DNA from: Verrucomicrobiota bacterium
GTDB taxonomy: Bacteria > Verrucomicrobiota > Verrucomicrobiia > Verrucomicrobiales > DEV007
Direction: 5' to 3'
DNA: 48,464 bases
NCBI GenBank assembly: GCA_963205275.1
Contig: CAUJIH010000086.1
Location: 1-48,464, forward strand
This document shows, piece after piece, positions 17,001 through 26,200 of this stretch; the stretch's first letter is position 1, and each line of letters opens with the position of its first letter. The notes beneath the pieces were generated by a model, which searched no databases, was not told the origin of the DNA, and worked only from the letters and a program-made list of their open reading frames with translations. The position numbers and the translations under genes were made by a program.

Positions 17001-18662
17001 TCAGGCAACTTCCGTGAACGCTCTGCGCGAATACCAAGTCGCAGTCTCTCCCAGAAGCTGAGATTCCGTCTCTATCATCAGCCGTGCGAACTCACGTTCG
17101 CTGTCCGCATTTTTCAGGAGTCGAACCTGTTTTTTCAGAAACTCATCCATCTCAGCGAAGGTGTGATACCGCGCCTCCAGATCATGAGCGGCGGCGAGAG
17201 ACAAAAACGCCACTGCCAGCACGGGGAGAATGACTCCGAAAAAGCCCAGAGTCGCCTTGATCACATCGCTGCTTGATGGATGAATGTGGCAGATGCAGAC
17301 AGCAAGAACGAAGAGCAGCTTTAGTCCTGTGGCAGTGATCGCCGAAATACTGGCGATCTTAAATCTCCTCAAGGCCCGTCCATGCTCGTCTCGCGCTTTG
17401 TTTGCCTGCCTCTCATAGTACCGCAGTTGCCCACGATCAGAAGTCAATCTGCGCTCAATATATTGATCGCGACAGCTCTCCCAATCATCGCAGGGATCAC
17501 GAGCCGTCTGACAAAGGTGAAGGACCTCCATCGTTCGCAGCAAAGGAGTGAGAGAAGTGGGAAGATGAAGTGATTCCAAATGAGAAAATCCCGCATGGAA
17601 ACGCCCGAAAGCGGTGATCGAGCGCATAATCTCTGCCATCAGGCGACTCATCGCCCAGCGCGAAGTGGATTTCTCCGCGTGAAGTCGATGATGACGCTGG
17701 AATCCCCAGAACAGAAGTCCCAATTCGCCCCCTAGGAGCCCAGCTAAGAGCCAATATTTCACACCGTCCGGAGCAAGTTCATAGACGCCTACCAAGGCTA
17801 GCAGCGCAAGCATCGTCGCAGTCACATGAGTCCAGGTAATTACTGAGGCAGCATGCCCAAAGTCATCACTGTGTTGACTCGCTTGCTTAGAACAGTGCTC
17901 CATGATCCTCTTAAAATACTCGTCTCTCTCAGGAATCGCTGTTCCCGCAGGCTCCGAATCCCCCTCAGCGTTCTCTCTCCATGAGACAGATTGTAGGATT
18001 TCCGGAATCTGCGGCAAACGCTCTTTCAATCGACGGATTCCCTCTTCATTCTCCGCATCCTCCTCTAGTTGAGGTCCTTGCTGATTCCATCCGACGCGTA
18101 TGATCACCACAGGAACGCCCTGTCGCCTCGCCAGCTCGATATTCCCCCAAGTCCCTCCTCGTGCCCCTCCCTCCTCACCAGCACGAATCATCGCGACCAG
18201 CAGATCGCAACGCCGAACCAACTCTATATTAGTCTCCTCAAAGCGAAGCTCCCGTGATGGGACGGAAGCCACGACCCTCTCCTGAATGATGTGAGGACTC
18301 TTCAGGAGCTCTAAGGTCGCCTTTTTCTGCTCCTCAGAAAAATCCGGTTCAGCACTGCTCCCCGCAGTCACATAGACATCACTCGGCTGCGGAAGAATGA
18401 TGCGCTGAGGCAATCCCAGTGCCTGACAGGCACAAGTAAAAGCCTGATCCGCCCCGATCGCAATCTGCGAAAGACCAGAGAGAAAGTAGCGCCGTCTCTC
18501 GTCTCCCAAGCGATCAGGCAGCGAGCGCAAGAACTCCATCAGCCATTCCTGAGCCGCCTTCTGAATCGCAGTAGGATCAGCGGAAGGATGGAAATTGGCA
18601 GGAGAAATCCAGATACGAGGCCCGGAAAAGCCGATAGTTAAAGCGAGTGGAAGTGAAGACAT
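17001..18662 (-). CDS. SLOG domain fused to SLATT-like membrane effector
   Basis: Residues 1-200 form a Rossmann-like SLOG domain: LTIGFSGPR at 8-16 stands where SLOG proteins have GxTGHR, LSGLSQIAIGADQAF at 61-75 matches the SxLAxGADxL block, IILPQPSDVY follows, and CDLLVAMIR at 152-160 with GGARGGTWGNIELA at 165-178 gives the second glycine-rich ligand motif. An acidic linker (200-245) leads to a membrane hairpin (273-295, 302-321). A segment with YIERRLTSDRGQLRYYERQA (401-420) precedes a second hairpin (434-459, 468-492), the layout of SLATT/DUF4231 proteins. Published comparative genomics proposes that SLOG senses nucleotide-derived signals and SLATT forms pores in anti-phage or stress-suicide systems. 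Here both parts are in one 553-residue protein without a nearby cyclase. The functional reading is inference. Confidence 0.75.
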   Translation of the reverse strand: MSSLPLALTIGFSGPRIWISPANFHPSADPTAIQKAAQEWLMEFLRSLPDRLGDERRRYFLSGLSQIAIGADQAFTCACQALGLPQRIILPQPSDVYVTAGSSAEPDFSEEQKKATLELLKSPHIIQERVVASVPSRELRFEETNIELVRRCDLLVAMIRAGEEGGARGGTWGNIELARRQGVPVVIIRVGWNQQGPQLEEDAENEEGIRRLKERLPQIPEILQSVSWRENAEGDSEPAGTAIPERDEYFKRIMEHCSKQASQHSDDFGHAASVITWTHVTATMLALLALVGVYELAPDGVKYWLLAGLLGGELGLLFWGFQRHHRLHAEKSTSRWAMSRLMAEIMRSITAFGRFHAGFSHLESLHLPTSLTPLLRTMEVLHLCQTARDPCDDWESCRDQYIERRLTSDRGQLRYYERQANKARDEHGRALRRFKIASISAITATGLKLLFVLAVCICHIHPSSSDVIKATLGFFGVILPVLAVAFLSLAAAHDLEARYHTFAEMDEFLKKQVRLLKNADSEREFARLMIETESQLLGETATWYSRRAFTEVA

Positions 18663-18865
18663 GAACGAAGACGACTGCTATCACATCGTAGAATGCCAGA
18701 AATTGAAGTAATTACGATGCCAATTCAAGCTTATCGTACGATCCACGCCTATATTTGAATTTTATCTCAAGCAGTTCTTCGCATTTGAACTTCGCTTCGA
18801 GCACTCTCCCTCCTTCACCTTTTTCCTTTGCCCTGAACACATCTATGGAGTCCATTCCGGGTGTC

Positions 18866-20299
18866 ATGTCATCTCCTTTTATCCACGACGACTTCATGCT
18901 GCATTCGCTTGCGGCGCGGGAACTCTATCACAATTTCGCTCGGGATGAGCCGATCATCGATTTCCACAATCACCTGCCGCCTGATCAGATCGCGCGGGAT
19001 CACAGCTTCGCCGACCTCTTCGAAATCTGGCTAGCGGGCGATCACTATAAGTGGCGGGCGATGCGGGCGAATGGAATTCCGGAATCTCACATCACGGGAG
19101 AGGCATCTCCTCGGGACAAATTCAACGCCTGGGCAAAGACGATGCCCCACTGTCTGCGCAATCCTCTCTACCACTGGACGCATCTGGAACTGGCTCGCTA
19201 TTTCGACTTCTACGGACTGTTCTCGACGAAGACGATGGACGAGGTCTGGAACCTCGGAATCGAGACCCTCGCCCGCCCGACGCATTCCTGCCGTGGGCTG
19301 CTGCTCCAAAGCAAAGTTCGGGCACTCTGCACTACGGATGATCCGACCGACTCGCTGGAGCATCATCGGGCCATCGCAGAGGACCAGAGTTTCCTCGTTC
19401 GCGTCTATCCTACCTACCGTCCGGATCGTGCGCTCTGGGTTGACGATGCGGAAAGCTTCAATGCCTATGCCGACCAGCTCTCATCGGTGAGTGGAATCGA
19501 CTGTTCGACTCTGGCGGGCTTCCAGGACGCTCTACGGGCACGACACGATTTCTTTCACGAAAACGGGGGACGCCTTTCAGACCACGGACTGCATCATCTT
19601 TTCCTATCTGACGAGGTGGAAGTTAGTCCGAGCAGAGCAGCGGCGATCTTCGACAAAGTCCGATCCGGTCAGTCTGCCGATGTTGCAGAGACAGAAGCCT
19701 TCGGTGCCTATCTGATGCTCTTCTTCGGCGAACTGAACGCTGCTCGCGGCTGGACCATGCAACTCCACATCGGAGCGGAGCGAAACAACAGCAGCCGCCT
19801 GTTCTCCAAGCTGGGTCGGGACATCGGCTGCGACTCCATGGCGGACGTGAATCACATCGCCGCCGTACGTCGCTTTTTCGACACCTTAGATCGTCGTGGG
19901 CATCTGCCGAAGGTAATGCTTTACAATCTGAACCCCAAGGACAACTATCCGCTGGCCACCATGCTGGGGAACTTCATCGTGGCAAAGCCTGGCGATCCAC
20001 CAGCGCGCCTTCAGCTCGGGACCGCTTGGTGGTTCATGGACTCGAAGGAGGGCATGGAGTGGCAGATCAACGCCTTTTCGAATACCAGTCTGCTCTCGCG
20101 CTTCAACGGAATGCTGACGGACTCTCGCAGTTTCCTCTCCTTTACTCGACACGAGTATTTCCGCCGTATTCTCTGCAATGTGGTGGGCGAGGAGGTAGAA
20201 AACGGAGAACTGCCGCGTGATATGGAACTGGTCGGAGACATGATCCGACGTATCTGCTTCCAAAATGCCGCTGATTTCTTCGCTTTGACCCTGCCGTGA
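18866..20299 (+). CDS. uxaC: Glucuronate (uronate) isomerase
   Basis: UxaC isomerises D-glucuronate to D-fructuronate and D-galacturonate to D-tagaturonate, the entry step of uronate use in the cytoplasm. The start at 18866 (MSSPFIHDDFMLHSLAAREL) gives 477 residues, close to the 470 of the E. coli enzyme; the frame continues to 18755 without conserved sequence, and 18845 is an alternative. Metal and substrate motifs of the amidohydrolase fold are visible: IIDFHNHLPPDQIA, WKAM-type WRAMRANGI, LCTTDDPTDSLEHH, MQLHIGAERNNSSRLF, YNLNPKDNYPLATMLGNF and QLGTAWWFMD. It ends with GTGA at 20296-20299, coupling it to the FAD oxidoreductase. Divergent from the SLOG-SLATT gene across about 200 bases. Confidence 0.96.
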   Translation: MSSPFIHDDFMLHSLAARELYHNFARDEPIIDFHNHLPPDQIARDHSFADLFEIWLAGDHYKWRAMRANGIPESHITGEASPRDKFNAWAKTMPHCLRNPLYHWTHLELARYFDFYGLFSTKTMDEVWNLGIETLARPTHSCRGLLLQSKVRALCTTDDPTDSLEHHRAIAEDQSFLVRVYPTYRPDRALWVDDAESFNAYADQLSSVSGIDCSTLAGFQDALRARHDFFHENGGRLSDHGLHHLFLSDEVEVSPSRAAAIFDKVRSGQSADVAETEAFGAYLMLFFGELNAARGWTMQLHIGAERNNSSRLFSKLGRDIGCDSMADVNHIAAVRRFFDTLDRRGHLPKVMLYNLNPKDNYPLATMLGNFIVAKPGDPPARLQLGTAWWFMDSKEGMEWQINAFSNTSLLSRFNGMLTDSRSFLSFTRHEYFRRILCNVVGEEVENGELPRDMELVGDMIRRICFQNAADFFALTLP

Positions 20300-21486
20300 G
20301 CGCTCCGAGTCAATATCGCTGTGATTCGGTCGTGATCGGCGGTGGGATCGCAGCACTGTGGACAGCGGCGACGCTGAAGGCAGCAGGGCAGACAGTTGCG
20401 GTCCTGTGCCAGGGTGAACTCGGTTCCGGACAGACGATCGCCTCACAGGGAGTGATCCACGGGGGGCTAAAATACGCGCTCGGTGGAAAATTAAACGAAG
20501 CATCTGAAGCTCTGTCTGCCATGCCTGCCCGCTGGCTCGCAGCGATGAGAGGAGAAGGCTCCGTCGATCTCAGCGGTCTCGAATTACTCAGCGATCACCA
20601 GATTCTCTGGACCCAGTCCGGACTGATCAGCCAGGCCGCAGGCTTTTTCGGCAGCAAAACTCTGCGCGGACGAGTGGCTCCACTCTCTAAGTCTCACTTC
20701 CCGACTGCTTTTTCTTCTTCTCAATACAAAGGAAAGCTCTTTCGCGTGGAGGAACCCGTGATCAATCCACAGGCAGTAATCACTCGACTAGCCGATTTGC
20801 TAAGAGACGAAACAAGGGCCGTCGCATGGGGGCAGAATGCAAAAATCCAGTCAGAATGCGGAGAGATTCATCATGTCAGCATCACGAGTGAGGACGGTTC
20901 ATTGATCGAACTCAAAGCGAATCGCTGGGTATTCGCTGCGGGGGCTGGCAATGGCACACTGCTCTCGCAAATCGGTCTAGAATCCCCACAGATGCAGTTG
21001 CGACCGCTTCACCAAGTGATCGTGAGAAAAGCGGACCTCCCGGACTTTTTCTCCGTCTGCATCGGCACCGGCCCAAAACCGCCCCTAGTAGCCACCACGC
21101 ATCGTGATTCGATCAGACGAACGATCTGGTATCTCGGCGGCGAGATGGCAGAGGCCGCCGGAGTCGCTCGGAGCGAAAGGGAGCAAATTGATTTCACTCG
21201 TGCCTTTTTCGCCAAACACCTGCCCTGGATCGACCTCGCCGGAGCCGAATGGGCCACCTGTCGGATTAACCGAGCCGAGCCTCGCACTTCCACAGGAGCA
21301 CGTCCGCCCGGAGCGTATTGCGAGCGCTTTGGCAATGTCATCGTCACCTGGCCAACCAAGCTCGCCCTCGCCCCTGCACTGGCCGATCTAGTGTTACGCG
21401 AGACCTCAGTGAGCGGTTTCGCCGCCTCCTTTCCCCTTCCCCTTCCCATCCCCCAAGTTGCTCGTCCTCCTTGGGACATGCCCTGA
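20296..21486 (+). CDS. FAD-dependent oxidoreductase (DAO/GlpD-like), uronate operon
   Basis: The 396-residue protein starts with GTG overlapping the uxaC stop. CDSVVIGGGIAALWTAATLK is the FAD-binding GxGxxA fold, followed by SGQTIASQGVIHGGLKYALG, a signature close to that of glycerol-3-phosphate and 2-hydroxyglutarate oxidases of the DAO family. RVEEPVINPQAVITRLADLL and ANRWVFAAGAGNGTLLSQIG are the usual substrate-domain and second FAD segments. No signal peptide is present. The substrate is unknown; the tight coupling to uxaC and to an aldo/keto reductase suggests a hydroxy acid or keto acid derived from uronates. Confidence 0.88.
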   Translation: MSAPSQYRCDSVVIGGGIAALWTAATLKAAGQTVAVLCQGELGSGQTIASQGVIHGGLKYALGGKLNEASEALSAMPARWLAAMRGEGSVDLSGLELLSDHQILWTQSGLISQAAGFFGSKTLRGRVAPLSKSHFPTAFSSSQYKGKLFRVEEPVINPQAVITRLADLLRDETRAVAWGQNAKIQSECGEIHHVSITSEDGSLIELKANRWVFAAGAGNGTLLSQIGLESPQMQLRPLHQVIVRKADLPDFFSVCIGTGPKPPLVATTHRDSIRRTIWYLGGEMAEAAGVARSEREQIDFTRAFFAKHLPWIDLAGAEWATCRINRAEPRTSTGARPPGAYCERFGNVIVTWPTKLALAPALADLVLRETSVSGFAASFPLPLPIPQVARPPWDMP

Positions 21487-21497
21487 TTCTGACACTG

Positions 21498-22307
21498 ATG
21501 CACTTTCGGTCTCTCCCTGGAATTCCTCATCCTGTCTCCGCCTTGGGACTCGGAACCGTAAAGTTCGGACGCAACCAGAGTGTAAAATATCCACAATCCT
21601 TTGATCTTCCATCTGATGAAGAAATTATTACTCTACTCGATCAGGCGCGGAAGGAAGGGATAAACCTGCTCGATACGGCTCCCGCCTATGGCAGCAGCGA
21701 AGAACGACTGGGCCGCGCACTGGGGAAGCGTCGTGACGACTGGACCATCATCTCCAAAGCGGGCGAAGAGTTCGCAAACGGACAATCCTGCTTCGACTTC
21801 TCTTACAAGGCGATTGCTTCCAGCATCGACCGTACCCTGTTACGTCTGGGAACAGACCGTGTTGAATGCCTGCTGCTGCACTCCGACGGCAGAGACCTCG
21901 ACGTCCTTGATCACTCCGATGCCCTGAAGGCTCTACACGAGGCGAAACAGGCGGGCAAGGTTCTCGCCATCGGGATCTCGACGAAGACGGTAGCAGGCGG
22001 ACTCCGGGCCGTCGAACTGGGTCTGGATGCCGTCATGGTGACTTACAATCCTTGGCACCGTGAAGAGGAGGCCGTGCTCGACGCCGCCGCACAATCCGGC
22101 AAGACGGGCGTGTTAATCAAAAAGGCCTTCGGCAGCGGATGGTTCGGACAAGATCAGGAATCGACCGAAGGCGAAGACCCTGCCGTGAAAGCCCTGCGTT
22201 TCATTTTCGACCATTCCGCGACGACGGCTGCCATTATCGGAACCATCCAGCCAGCACATTTGCGAGAGAATTGTCGAGCACTTCGTGAGGCCTTGCGGAA
22301 GACGTAA
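21498..22307 (+). CDS. Aldo/keto reductase
   Basis: The 269-residue product has the AKR tetrad in order: Asp and Tyr in NLLDTAPAYGSSEERLGRAL, Lys in WTIISKAG, and His in ECLLLHSDGRD. GKVLAIGISTKTVAGGLRAV and the late TTAAIIGTIQPAHLRENC (NADP-binding end) complete the family. It is shorter than most AKRs (about 300-330), with compact loops. I choose the ATG at 21498 (MHFRSLPGIPHPVSALGLGT), 12 bases after the preceding stop; the longer frame lies inside the FAD oxidoreductase gene. As third gene of the uxaC operon it may reduce a uronate-derived ketose or aldehyde, in place of the usual UxaB/UxuB reductase, which is not found here. Confidence 0.92.
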   Translation: MHFRSLPGIPHPVSALGLGTVKFGRNQSVKYPQSFDLPSDEEIITLLDQARKEGINLLDTAPAYGSSEERLGRALGKRRDDWTIISKAGEEFANGQSCFDFSYKAIASSIDRTLLRLGTDRVECLLLHSDGRDLDVLDHSDALKALHEAKQAGKVLAIGISTKTVAGGLRAVELGLDAVMVTYNPWHREEEAVLDAAAQSGKTGVLIKKAFGSGWFGQDQESTEGEDPAVKALRFIFDHSATTAAIIGTIQPAHLRENCRALREALRKT

Positions 22308-22387
22308 TGCCTAGCGCCGCCTTCCCCATAGAGAACAGAGCCTAGTGTGTCCACCTTCTACTGAGAGACAGATTCACATAGCACGGA

Positions 22388-22850
22388 CTAAGCGAGATTT
22401 CGACAACTGAGACAGAACGATCCGGTCACACGACCCGACAATTTTTTAGCTAGGGGCGATGCGACCACATAATGGAGGAGGGCAGATAATCGCTCTGCGA
22501 GGGAGACAGGGCGAGTGATCATCTGATCGAGATGCTCGAAGCACTGTCGGAAAACTCTCTTCGCACGATACCCATGCGCATTGGCCTTCACGCCTGTCTC
22601 TTCTTCGAGCTTTCGCCCCCTCTGATAACTCAGGGCAAATGCAATGGCCAAAACTCCCATCAAGGCATCAATACGGATTCCTTTCGTGAGATGGGTTGCC
22701 TGAAGGTCGTAAGCTCGCTTCTCTTGAGGTGGCTGAAGAGTGACTCAATGCTTCAGAGCGATCAGCGATGATCATATTCCTCTTAAGACGCACGACATAA
22801 GGAACATCCATGAGGTAGAGCCAATGTAATTGATTAAACCTTATTGACAA
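22388..22850 (-). pseudogene. Decayed IS4-family transposase remnant
   Basis: Three reading-frame pieces on the minus strand match successive parts of an IS4-type DDE transposase. VPYVVRLKRNMIIADRSEAL lies upstream (about 22745-22850), IESLFSHLKR carries the catalytic glutamate region (about 22722-22750), and AYDLQATHLTKGIRIDALMG followed by AIAFALSYQRGRKL and HGYRAKRVFRQCFEHLDQM lies in the C-terminal frame (22388-22720). The first two are in different frames with an internal deletion between them; the last two are joined by a frameshift near 22715-22728. The element cannot encode a working enzyme. No terminal repeats were recognised. Confidence 0.65.
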
Positions 22851-23254
22851 TTGAGGTTTCTGATCTAATCGTGCCCTTGATGGGGTTCAATCGGAAAGAC
22901 CTGATGCGTAATCTATGGAAGCAATTCCTGGGAATCATCCTGCCCCCGCAGAAACTCATAAGGGAGTTGACGGCGCAAGTCCAGTTACTGACCAAGAAAG
23001 CCGAAAGACTCACGGGAGAAATCGACGAGATCAAGCGCTCCAAAGCTCCCTTCAGCAAAGGTACCCGCACACCTCACTCGAAACGCCCCGGTTCCACTCC
23101 AAGTCAGGACGTATTCAAACGTCGGGAAGAATCAGAAATTTGCGAAGGAGATCAGGTCATGATGATTGCAGTGCCCTTGAGACACGAACAGGAGAGAGGA
23201 AATCAGAGTCATTGGGCGAAATTTAGACCAGTCCACTGCAGTGAAAAGACGTGA
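22844..23254 (+). pseudogene. Truncated IS66-like transposase (TnpC N-terminal fragment)
   Basis: The 136-codon frame contains a short coiled coil (ELTAQVQLLTKKAERLTGEI) followed by APFSKGTRTPHSKRPGSTPS and a basic segment. This is the layout of the leucine-zipper and zinc-finger entry of IS66 TnpC proteins (coiled coil, then APFSKG...K..PGRK.G). After IAVPL the similarity stops and no DDE domain follows, so only an N-terminal stub remains. It lies back to back with the IS4 remnant, just before the GH115 gene. Match is by pattern only. Confidence 0.5.
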
Positions 23255-23285
23255 TGCATAATCAATCGATCCCCCCCTGATACGA

Positions 23286-26200
23286 ATGAATGTGAAATCG
23301 CTTATTCCCTGGATTTACAGTCTCCTGCTATTCTCGCTCACGTCGATCTCAGCAGCGACTTCAATCGATCTCGTCAAAGATGCAGAACCTGCTTATATCG
23401 TCTTGGCCAAATCCGAGCACCGAGGGATCATGGCAGCGGCAAAGGATCTTCAAAGAGATATTACGAAAATTACCGGCGTGACCCCTAATATCGTTCACTC
23501 GCTCAGTGAATCTTGGGGTAAGTGCATCGTGATCGGCAGCGCCGATTGTCCAGAAGGTCAAAAGCTGCTCGCATCCGTCGGAGTCGAGACTGACCCTCTC
23601 GCCGGAAAGTGGGAGGTCTATCAATGGCGCGTCCTGAATGATGTCGGGGGCAAGGAGCAAATTTTAGCGATCAGTGGGAGCGATACACGGGGCACGATCT
23701 TCGGGGTGTACGACTTCGAACAGAAGCACCTCGGCGTCGATCCTCTCTGGTTCTGGTCCGATCATGAGCCTCCAACGGTAGGGGAACTGACCTTTGATGA
23801 TTCGATCAATTTTGGTCCGTCGAAAGAGCCTACTTGGAAGTATCGCGGCTGGACACTGAACGATCACCCGATCTTCATGGAGTGGATGGAGAGCGGCTTG
23901 GTTCAGCGCACCCGATACAGTCGCTATATGTTCGCCATTCATCCCGAAGTGATGGATCGACTGTGGGAAGCAGCGCTGCGACTGAAAATGAACATGTTCG
24001 CCTGGTACTTCGTGGATGTTGACTGGCAGCCAGATCGCGAGCGATTACAAGCGGCGGTAGATCGTGGGCTTTTCATCACGCAGCACCAGATGGAGGGCAT
24101 TGGAGCAGATACTGGCTTCTGGGACCATTACTGGGCACAACACAATCCCGCAGGGAAACCAGAGCAATTCTCCTACCGCCTCCATCCAGAAGCATTCCGC
24201 GAATTTTGGAGCTACTACATCAAGCGCTGGGCAGAATTTTCCCCTCAAGTTGTCTGGGAGCTAAATCTGCGCGGCTGGGCAGATGGACCATTTAAAGAAT
24301 TGAGTCTCCCGGACGGAGGCACACCTCAACAACGGGCTGAACTGATCTCTCAGGCTGTGGCTGACCAAGCGAAGCTGGTTCGTGAAATCGATCCCAATCC
24401 CGATCTGGAGATGATGACCACCCTCTACGCTGAAGTCGGACGATATTATGACGAAGGCTGGATCACGCTACCCAAAGATGTCACCACTGGCTTCAGTGAC
24501 GCGGGAATGAGCGGCATGTCCTACTCGAAGAAGTTCTGGACTGAAAAGCGTGATCCACAGCGCAAATACGGTCAATATTTCCACACACAGTATTTCGGTG
24601 GCGGCCCTCAGATCGCCCGTTGCACTCCTATTGACACATATCTCAAAGTCAACATGGACGCGATGTACCAACGCGGAGACACTCAGCATATGCTATTGGC
24701 GATGAACCACCTTCGCCATCAGCAACTCGAGATTCGAGGCATCGCTGAGATGCTATGGGATTATCCTACCTTTGATCCACGCGAATATCAGCTTCGATAC
24801 TGTCGTGAGCAATTCGGAGAAGAACTCGCTTCTCGGATATCAGCTCTGTACGATGCCTATTACGAGAAATATCCACACTTTATTAAGGACGATGGCTTCA
24901 AGACCTATCCGATGTACTATAAAGTCATGGAGCCGATGTTCACCATCATCGCCAACCTCCAAAATATCGACGTCGGTACACGTGATGGATTCGCCCTGAA
25001 CTATCAGTATAGCCGCGAAGCCTATGAACAAGGCATTCACGATCTCGGAGAGGTTCTGGAGGATGCTCTGGCTCTGCGTCCTTCGATCCCGAGCGAACGC
25101 CTTTCCTTTTTTGACTATGAATTCACGGACTCCATTCGGCTCATCCGTGGCATCTACAAGCTATCCATCGCCACTCAGGACGCGATCGCACACCTCAAGG
25201 ATGGTGACCGCGCTGGAGCACTTACAGCACTGAATGATGCCCGACCACTGACAGAAGAACTCTATTCGGCCTTCCGTAGCCAGCGCTCCGGCGAAAAGTG
25301 GAAGAACTGGTTTCGCGGCGGAACCAATCAGGACTTCTATGCTCTTTATAACCTTTATCAGAAAGCGCGTCTGAGACTGGAGATCGATTCCATGAGCATC
25401 GTCTCCGTGATCGAGCCACAGCGACGTCCTTACTTTGGCAATGTCGTCACCGACGATCCGGCGCATGTGGGCGATGCAGTCTACGGATCGCAAGTCGAGC
25501 GACTGAACAGCTCTTTCTACAACGGAGCGCTTCAAGCTCTCACAGAATTCCCTCTAAATGGCGTCTTTCAGATCGGTGGAATTCGATCAGTTGACTCCAA
25601 GTGGAGCGCCTCAGCTAAAGGCGCAGCGCTCGTTAGCGATCACGGGTTAGGCTATCATTTGCAGCTCGATGGACGCGCCACCGTTTATGTTGCGCTACCA
25701 CAGAGAGACAAGCTCGACTGGCTTGAGAAAGACGGATTCAAGCTCGATGGGCAGACTCTCACGGTGGGCGAGTGGGCATGGCCCTACCGCTATCGCAATC
25801 GTCCCCCAGCGAAAACGACTCAATTCGACATCTACTCAAAGGAATTCTCTGCTGGAGAAGTCAAGCTCGGACCGAATGTCACGAAACTAGGGAGCCTTCC
25901 CTACATCGTATTCGTGAAGCCCTCACTGCTGGCATACGAGAATTTTCGTGAAGGTAGCTCCCTATGGAAGATCAATGGCCCGGCTTCGGTCGTAAAGATT
26001 AACGACTGGGATGCTGAAATGCGCCCGAGCGAATTCGACCTCAGCACCGTACCTCGCTATCGTCCGGTGGATTTACACGCCTTGCGACTCGAGGCAGGCG
26101 CTTCTGCTGAATTCTCATTCGCCGATTCTCCGAAGGACGACTTCGTCGTGCACATTCGCCTGAAAAGCAGTCAAAACGCCACCATTACTCTGGGGATGAT

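Noticed and set aside
15803..18662. A remnant ebo/EDB cluster
   Set aside because: Only the EboD-like gene is present; neighbours are a sulfatase and a SLOG-SLATT protein, neither an ebo gene.
17001..23285. A complete CBASS-type or prophage defence island
   Set aside because: There is no cyclase, CD-NTase, integrase or phage gene; only a single SLOG-SLATT gene and decayed IS pieces are present.
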